From: Allomuricauda sp. TMED12
GTDB taxonomy: Bacteria > Bacteroidota > Bacteroidia > Flavobacteriales > Flavobacteriaceae
DNA length: 37,576 bases
Direction of reading: 5' to 3'
Assembly: GCA_002167435.2 (NCBI GenBank)
Contig: NHBR02000057.1
Span: 1-37,576 of the forward strand
Below are positions 32,216 to 37,576 of the stretch, piece by piece (position 1 is the first letter of the stretch; each line of letters starts with the position of its first letter). The notes beneath the pieces were generated by a model that saw only the letters and a program-made list of their open reading frames with translations, ran no database searches and was not told the DNA's origin. The position numbers and the translations under genes are program-made.

Positions 32216-33528
32216 TCTTCTATCCAAAATTCTGGTGTTTCCTTCTGTCCCAACAGGCAATCACCACAAATCCTAGGGACTACAATATAAGGACCTGGAC
32301 AGGTGGCGGTAGGGACTGCGCCCTCACTGTAATATGCATAAAAACTTATAACACCTTGATCCACACTCTCAATTATTGACATAGGACATGGATTAGGTCC
32401 TGTTGGTCCTGAAAAACAATATGATATATGAGATTCTGGTGGGCTTGACAAATTACAGTTAAAAGGAAAAGGGGGCAATTCCTCTTCGGGGAAAAAATCC
32501 TCGTAATTGAAAAAGAGTCTTTGGTCGGACACGCCTACCGCTTCCACATACCCCAGAACATTTTCTGCACTTCCATCTTTTCTGTGCACATTGGCGTACA
32601 ATGCCCCTGGTTGAATCTGGGAAAATATATTATCGGACTGGGAAAAACTATTTAGGGTCTCATAAAAAGAATAGGCGTCAGCAGACTGTACTTGCTGTTG
32701 TACCAAAATGCTATATCGATGTGAAATAATAAAATTATCCTTCCCTATGAACCGTACCATTTGCCCGGATACATTGGAGTTTGCTCCACCCAAAGCACTT
32801 CCTTGTACAATTTGATTGGATGCGACGGTATTAAAACATACACTTTCCCCAGTTTTTTCAACCACTTCCAAATTATATGTGGGTTCTGGCAGGGCACAGG
32901 GGTCATAATCAGTTAAAAGAAACTCAAATTCACTACTAAATGGAGGTATAATTTTATAAGTTTCCTCATAAACATATTTAAAAAATTGACTCTCCCCCTC
33001 CATTGGTTGGCTATCCACATAAATGGCCACCCCTTCCTCTCCACTATCATTAATGGCCTTTTCAGCATAAATGTTGGTAAGTTGGGAATTTCCTTGGACA
33101 GTTAATGGGTCCGATATGTATTCCACAGCATTTCTTGTTGTGATATCCATGGTATACCCAACACCCATTTCCAAAGCAAAGGGTTGATTGGAAAGATAGA
33201 CGCCTTCATCTCCTTCCGTAAATTGATACTCGGCACCATTGTCTCCCAGCACACGGACTGTTGCACCCCCTTCCATATCCACGGAATCCAGAGCACGACT
33301 TCCCAAGGGAGTAAAAGGGTTATAAACCGTATCGGTCTCCAGGTCCAAACGAAGACTGCTCCGACTTAAATACACCTTTTGGATTATCATTTCATTTGTA
33401 AGGACGGCCTCGACAACCAAGGCGGCGGATTGCTCATCTTGGTCAAGCGTTTCGATTTCGAACTCATCCAAACATCCGCCAACTAGAAAAATCAATCCTA
33501 TAAAAAATATGTACTTCAATAGTCCCAT
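32212..33528 (-). CDS. DUF4249 lipoprotein, copy B
   Basis: 438 residues from ATG 33528; it overlaps copy A by 13 bases. The lipoprotein leader is MGLLKYIFFIGLIFLVGGC. It is nearly identical to copy A over long stretches, for example SAALVVEA, QKVYLSRSSLRLDLETDTVY, FIGKDNFIISHRYSILVQQQ and NVLGYVEAVGVSDQRLFFNY. It ends in the DUF4249 motif CGDC...PEFW. The likeness to A is also visible in the DNA, so it arose by a recent tandem duplication. Confidence 0.92.
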   Translation of the reverse strand: MGLLKYIFFIGLIFLVGGCLDEFEIETLDQDEQSAALVVEAVLTNEMIIQKVYLSRSSLRLDLETDTVYNPFTPLGSRALDSVDMEGGATVRVLGDNGAEYQFTEGDEGVYLSNQPFALEMGVGYTMDITTRNAVEYISDPLTVQGNSQLTNIYAEKAINDSGEEGVAIYVDSQPMEGESQFFKYVYEETYKIIPPFSSEFEFLLTDYDPCALPEPTYNLEVVEKTGESVCFNTVASNQIVQGSALGGANSNVSGQMVRFIGKDNFIISHRYSILVQQQVQSADAYSFYETLNSFSQSDNIFSQIQPGALYANVHRKDGSAENVLGYVEAVGVSDQRLFFNYEDFFPEEELPPFPFNCNLSSPPESHISYCFSGPTGPNPCPMSIIESVDQGVISFYAYYSEGAVPTATCPGPYIVVPRICGDCLLGQKETPEFWIEE

Positions 33529-34859
33529 TCCGTCCAAAATTCAGGTTCAACATTGCTTCCCAAGGTGGTACAGTCCCCACATATTTGGGATACAAACACA
33601 TATGGCCCGGGACAACTTGCGGTGGGAACCAAGTCATAATCATATTCTGCATAATACGTGATCAACCCCTGATCAACCTGCTCTATAACCGATGGGGGAC
33701 AACCATCACCTTGTGGACCAGGAGAACAATAAGACACATGGCTTTCATTTGATGTAAACAAGTCACAGTTAAACCCAAAAGCATAGGGTGGTAACTCTTC
33801 GCCAGGAAAAAAATCCTCATAATTGAAAAATAGCCGTTGGTCCGAGACACCCACAGCCTCCACGTAGCCCAAAACATTTTCCACACTCCCGCCCTTTCTA
33901 TGCACATTGGCATAGATGGCACCGGGTTGTACTTGAGAAAAAACATTGTCCGATTGCGAAAAGCTTTTAAGGGTCCCATAAAAGGAATAGGCATCGGCCG
34001 ACTGCACTTGCTGCTGTACCAAAATGCTATAGCGGTGGGAAATGATAAAATTATCCTTTCCAATAAAACGTATCATATGCCTGGAAACCTTGTCCTCTGG
34101 ATTCCCTGCTGTACTCAACTGGTCTATGGTGCTCGAAGAAACTGTATTGTAACATACTTTATTTTGAACCTCTCTGGGCACAATTTCCAAATTATAGGTA
34201 GGCACTGGTAGTGCGCAAGGATCGTAATCCGTTAGCACAAATTGTTGTTCATCCCATAATGGCGCCACTATTTTATAGGTTTCTGCATATGTATATCTGT
34301 AGAACCTTGGATTACCTTGTTGAGGTTCACTGTCCACATAAATAGCGACACCTTCTTCTCCACTCTGGTTGAAGGCCTTCTCCGCATATACATTTGTCAA
34401 TTGAGACTTTCCTTGTACAGACAAAGGGTCCGATTCATACTCATGACCATTGCTGGTGGTCACTTCCAAGATATAGTCGACACCCATTTCCAAACCAAAT
34501 TGCTGATTCGAAAGATAGACTCCCTCATCACCCTCGGTAAATGTGTGCTCAGTACCGTTATCACCCAAAAGACTTACGATGGCCCCTCCTTCCATGTCCA
34601 CAGAATCCAAAGGACGTATTCCCAAAGGGATAAAAGGGTTATAAACCGTATCGGTCTCCAAGTCCAAACGAAGGCTGCTTCGACTCAGATACACTTTTTG
34701 CGTGATTATTTCATCGGTCAAAATTGCTTCAACAACCAAGGCTGCGGATTGCTCATCTTGGTTAAGTGTTTCAATATCCAGTTCATCCAAGCATGCTGCA
34801 AAAGTTGCAAGCAACATCAGACCTAAAACAATTCGATATAAACTGTTTTCACAACCCAT
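33516..34859 (-). CDS. DUF4249 lipoprotein, copy A
   Basis: 447 residues with a lipobox LLATFAAC. DUF4249 features: LVVEAILTDEIITQKVYLSR, TSNGHEYESDPLSVQGKSQL, FIGKDNFIISHRYSILVQQQ, SDNVFSQVQPGAIYANVH, and CGDC...PEFW at the C-terminus. Two conserved cysteines there may form a disulfide or metal site. The ATG at 34859 is two bases after the stop of the TonB receptor, so translation is coupled. It is the parent of, or sister to, copy B. Confidence 0.93.
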   Translation of the reverse strand: MGCENSLYRIVLGLMLLATFAACLDELDIETLNQDEQSAALVVEAILTDEIITQKVYLSRSSLRLDLETDTVYNPFIPLGIRPLDSVDMEGGAIVSLLGDNGTEHTFTEGDEGVYLSNQQFGLEMGVDYILEVTTSNGHEYESDPLSVQGKSQLTNVYAEKAFNQSGEEGVAIYVDSEPQQGNPRFYRYTYAETYKIVAPLWDEQQFVLTDYDPCALPVPTYNLEIVPREVQNKVCYNTVSSSTIDQLSTAGNPEDKVSRHMIRFIGKDNFIISHRYSILVQQQVQSADAYSFYGTLKSFSQSDNVFSQVQPGAIYANVHRKGGSVENVLGYVEAVGVSDQRLFFNYEDFFPGEELPPYAFGFNCDLFTSNESHVSYCSPGPQGDGCPPSVIEQVDQGLITYYAEYDYDLVPTASCPGPYVFVSQICGDCTTLGSNVEPEFWTEWDY

Positions 34860-34861
34860 TA

Positions 34862-37576
34862 TTAAAACTTGAAATTATAGGTTATGGACGGGATAGGTAC
34901 ACCAAAAATGGAACTCTGCAAGGCTTTTACCTCTCCATCTTCCGTTACAAAAAAGACAGAGTAGGGATTGTTTCTTCCCAGCACATTGTAAACTTGAATG
35001 GTGATAAAACTATGCGCCAGTTTGTTTTTTTTATGGTTCCCCTCAATATTGATTCCAAGGTCCAAGCGGTAATAATCAGGTATCCTGAATTTGTTCCGGT
35101 CACTAAAAGTGACATAATCCGCATTATTGAACCTAAAGGTTCCCACGGGATAGGTAATGGGTCTTCCTGTTTGATAAGCAAAGTTCATGGATACACTATA
35201 GCGTCTGGTGAACTTATAATTGGCAATAACGCTAAGGTCATGAGGCTTATCAAAATTGGATGGAAAAAACTCCCCATTATTGATACGTTCCTCACTGGTA
35301 GCACCATCGAATCTATATTTGGAGCGAGAATAGGTATAGCTCAGCCAGCCGTTGAAGTCGCCTCTGTTCTTCTTCAATAAGAATTCAACGCCATAGGCTT
35401 TACCTTCTCCTTGAAGTACTTCGGTCTCCACATTTTCATTGAGCAAGAGGTCCGCCCCTGTTTTAAAATCAAGTACATCATCCATTCGTTTATAATATCC
35501 TTCCAAACTCAATTCGTACATATTGTCATTGAGGTTTTTGAAAAAACCGAATGTGGCCTGATATCCTTTCTGGGGCTTGATGTTCAAATCCGATAGTTTC
35601 CAGGTATCTATAGGCGACACCGTGGTATTGTTGGAGAGTGTATGGATAAATTGATATGAGTTGTTGAAGCTAGCTTTGACCGAAAAATCAGGGGTGAATA
35701 AATATCTGGCTGCCACTCTTCCCTCCAGACCTCCATAGGTTTTAATAAACTCTCCGCTGTCGTAGCTAATGGTATCCTGAACAGTGCTTTCACTTCGAGG
35801 TGCGCCCTCTTGATAGGTGTTTTGTGTCCCCTCTCCCATGGCCGCATAAAAAGCATATCGTGCCCCAACATTTAAGAGCAACTTATCCGATACTTTAAAT
35901 TCATCGCCTATAAAGAGTGCTCCCTCCAGCGCCTGTTCCTGATCAATGGAAACGCGTTCCACATTGGAGTTGGGACCTTTAGGGTCAACATTTCCCGGTT
36001 CCACTCCGTAATACTTTGCCGATAGACCGTAATCGAGCGTGTGCGCCTCATTTAATCGAGTGTTCAATTTATAGCGCAACTCCGATTCATTTATGGTGTA
36101 ATCCAATTCAAAATTACTATTGCCATCACCTTCATAATCAATACCGAAATTGTAGTTACTGTTGCTCGCCGTAAGTACTCCCGTACTTTTCTCGCTAAGC
36201 TTGTGCGCCCACCGAACAGAACCCAATCTATTACTATAATTATAAAGTGAGTCGGACGTTATACTGAAATTATCCTTGCTGTAATAGGCTGTTCCCCTGA
36301 TTTCACTGTTTTCACTGAACTTATGATGGTATTTTATGATACCATCAAAAAAGGAAGCTTCGCTATTGTTCAATGACTCTTCATCCAGTGCTTTTAAAAT
36401 CCAATCGGCATAAGCGCCACGGGCACCTACCATTAAGGAGGATGTATCTTTTTTAATGGGAAATTCCAAAGCTAAATTACCCGTAACCGGTCCTATTGAA
36501 CCTTCACCGGATATTTTATCCGTATCCCCATTTTTGGTTTCGATATCAAGTACCGATGAAAGTCGACCACCAAATTCCATGGGCGGTGCTCCTTTATAAA
36601 TGTTCACCTTTTCCGTGGTAAATGGATTCAGGGCTTGAAAAATTCCAAAGAAGTGCGTTGGGTTGTAGATAACCGCATCATCCAACAGCACTAAATTTTG
36701 ATCTGTTTTACCCCCGCGGACATTGAGACCTGTTGCCCCTTCCCCAGCCGATGAAATTCCCGGTAAGGCTTTGGCCACTTCCAAAATGTTACGTTCCCCG
36801 AGCACTAAAGGGATATCCTTGGATTCTTCAGAGGTTATTTCTTCACTGCCCGACACGGCTTCTTCCACATTGCTGATTGCATCTGCCTCAACCACTACTT
36901 CTTGTAACTGCTCTAGACTCTCCTGTAATTGCAGATTCAAGCTTCCATCGTTATACATGATTACTTCCCTCTCAGAATCACGAATTCCCATGGCACTGGT
37001 CGAGATAAGGTTGTACCCTGCAGGCAACTCCATTTCATACTCACCCTGTTCGTTGGTCACCGCAATACGACCACTACCACGAACCCTTATCGCCAAATCT
37101 GGAATCGGACTGCCTGTTTGGGCATTTATAATTCTTCCTGACAGTTGATATGTAGGTTTTAAATTTTGCTCATCAGCCTTTCCTATCCTAATTAAAGGAA
37201 GCCTTTGTGCCGTTTGCGACACTTCTTCAGTATAAAATGTGGGAGGAGGTAAACTACCGCGTTTTTCCACAGCCGCAATATTGCCAATGGTGTCTTCTGT
37301 TTGATAGAAACTGGGAGGGAGCTCATCATACACTACCGTGTTTTGTAACAAAAACACCCGTTTCTCTTCCTCTAGGATATAAAAATTCAATGGTGTATCC
37401 GATAAAACGGCTTCTAAAATTTCTGAAACCGTAGCATCCTCGAAGTTTTTATCCACCTCTATTTTTTCAATCCAATCATCGAGGTAGAAAAATGAATAAC
37501 CGGATTTTTCCTCTAAATCCTTAAAAAAATCAGAGGAGGTTCTTGATTCGCCCGAAATAGTAAGTGGCGCATTTTG
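34862..37576 (-). CDS. TonB-dependent receptor with STN and carboxypeptidase-regulatory domains (5' end off the window)
   Basis: 904 residues are visible and the reading frame is open through the right edge, so the GTG at 37456 is not the start. Domains in order: an STN-like region (SSDFFKDLEEKSGYSFFYLD to about residue 85), a carboxypeptidase-regulatory domain near 150-220 (SGRIINAQTGSPIPDLAIRV), the plug near 255-350 (DIPLVLGERNILEVAKALPG; NVRGGKTDQNLVLLDDAVIY) and a 22-strand outer-membrane barrel ending in ITYNFKF. It imports a substrate using TonB energy; the substrate is unknown. STN domains often signal to an anti-sigma factor. It heads the DUF4249 operon. Confidence 0.93.
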   Translation of the reverse strand, partial: QNAPLTISGESRTSSDFFKDLEEKSGYSFFYLDDWIEKIEVDKNFEDATVSEILEAVLSDTPLNFYILEEEKRVFLLQNTVVYDELPPSFYQTEDTIGNIAAVEKRGSLPPPTFYTEEVSQTAQRLPLIRIGKADEQNLKPTYQLSGRIINAQTGSPIPDLAIRVRGSGRIAVTNEQGEYEMELPAGYNLISTSAMGIRDSEREVIMYNDGSLNLQLQESLEQLQEVVVEADAISNVEEAVSGSEEITSEESKDIPLVLGERNILEVAKALPGISSAGEGATGLNVRGGKTDQNLVLLDDAVIYNPTHFFGIFQALNPFTTEKVNIYKGAPPMEFGGRLSSVLDIETKNGDTDKISGEGSIGPVTGNLALEFPIKKDTSSLMVGARGAYADWILKALDEESLNNSEASFFDGIIKYHHKFSENSEIRGTAYYSKDNFSITSDSLYNYSNRLGSVRWAHKLSEKSTGVLTASNSNYNFGIDYEGDGNSNFELDYTINESELRYKLNTRLNEAHTLDYGLSAKYYGVEPGNVDPKGPNSNVERVSIDQEQALEGALFIGDEFKVSDKLLLNVGARYAFYAAMGEGTQNTYQEGAPRSESTVQDTISYDSGEFIKTYGGLEGRVAARYLFTPDFSVKASFNNSYQFIHTLSNNTTVSPIDTWKLSDLNIKPQKGYQATFGFFKNLNDNMYELSLEGYYKRMDDVLDFKTGADLLLNENVETEVLQGEGKAYGVEFLLKKNRGDFNGWLSYTYSRSKYRFDGATSEERINNGEFFPSNFDKPHDLSVIANYKFTRRYSVSMNFAYQTGRPITYPVGTFRFNNADYVTFSDRNKFRIPDYYRLDLGINIEGNHKKNKLAHSFITIQVYNVLGRNNPYSVFFVTEDGEVKALQSSIFGVPIPSITYNFKF

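Noticed and set aside
1..37576. CRISPR arrays and intact insertion sequences
   Set aside because: No regularly spaced repeats, transposase or terminal inverted repeats were seen.

Overview
The window looks like chromosomal DNA of a marine Flavobacteriaceae bacterium (Bacteroidota). The signs are a TonB-dependent receptor with DUF4249 lipoproteins, a type III glutamine synthetase, a BlaI/M56 pair, DUF4266/ApbE genes, AT-rich DNA, starts without Shine-Dalgarno sequences, and repeated promoters of the TTG-N18..20-TAnnTTTG type. The genus cannot be fixed from the sequence alone.

Layout. (1) 1-3397, minus strand: purM, then a Rieske lipoprotein, a thioredoxin-like protein, ApbE, a DUF4266 lipoprotein and the first codons of a further gene, together a probable envelope redox module. 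(2) 3477-6885: two unrelated glutamine synthetases, type III (minus) and type II (plus), divergent from one 211-bp region. (3) 6947-10162: a Ca2+/Na+-type antiporter, then a BlaI-type repressor and an M56 sensor protease, with three phased copies of an AACTAT-N4-ATAGTT operator over the blaI promoter. (4) 10163-11473: a gene-poor stretch, an unlisted 47-codon gene, apt and tRNA-Arg(ACG).

(5) 11571-25317 is best read as a decayed genomic island inserted at the tRNA-Arg. The 3' end of the tRNA recurs at 11571 and 25268. Both copies carry the same downstream flank and a terminator, and a frameshifted, truncated tyrosine-integrase remnant lies beside the tRNA-proximal copy. All recognised cargo genes are on the minus strand: alpha/beta hydrolases, an outer-membrane protein, a PD40-propeller fragment, an amidohydrolase, an ECF sigma factor with a membrane partner, an AraC regulator, a DUF4386 protein, a CocE/NonD hydrolase, and a LytS/LytTR two-component system behind a lipoprotein gene.

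(6) 25474-28451, plus strand: a five-gene MarR operon (MarR, penicillin-binding-type serine hydrolase lipoprotein, DUF6624 lipoprotein, SnoaL-like protein, diverged GIY-YIG protein) with two palindromes over its promoter. (7) 28583-37576, minus strand: a TonB-dependent receptor whose 5' end lies outside the window, three tandem DUF4249 lipoproteins, an MG2/carboxypeptidase-regulatory-type secreted protein and a DsrE-like secreted protein, tightly packed and probably one envelope uptake or processing system of unknown substrate.

The least explained units are the receptor/DUF4249 operon, the MarR operon and the redox module. All homology calls were made by reading motifs; no database search was run.
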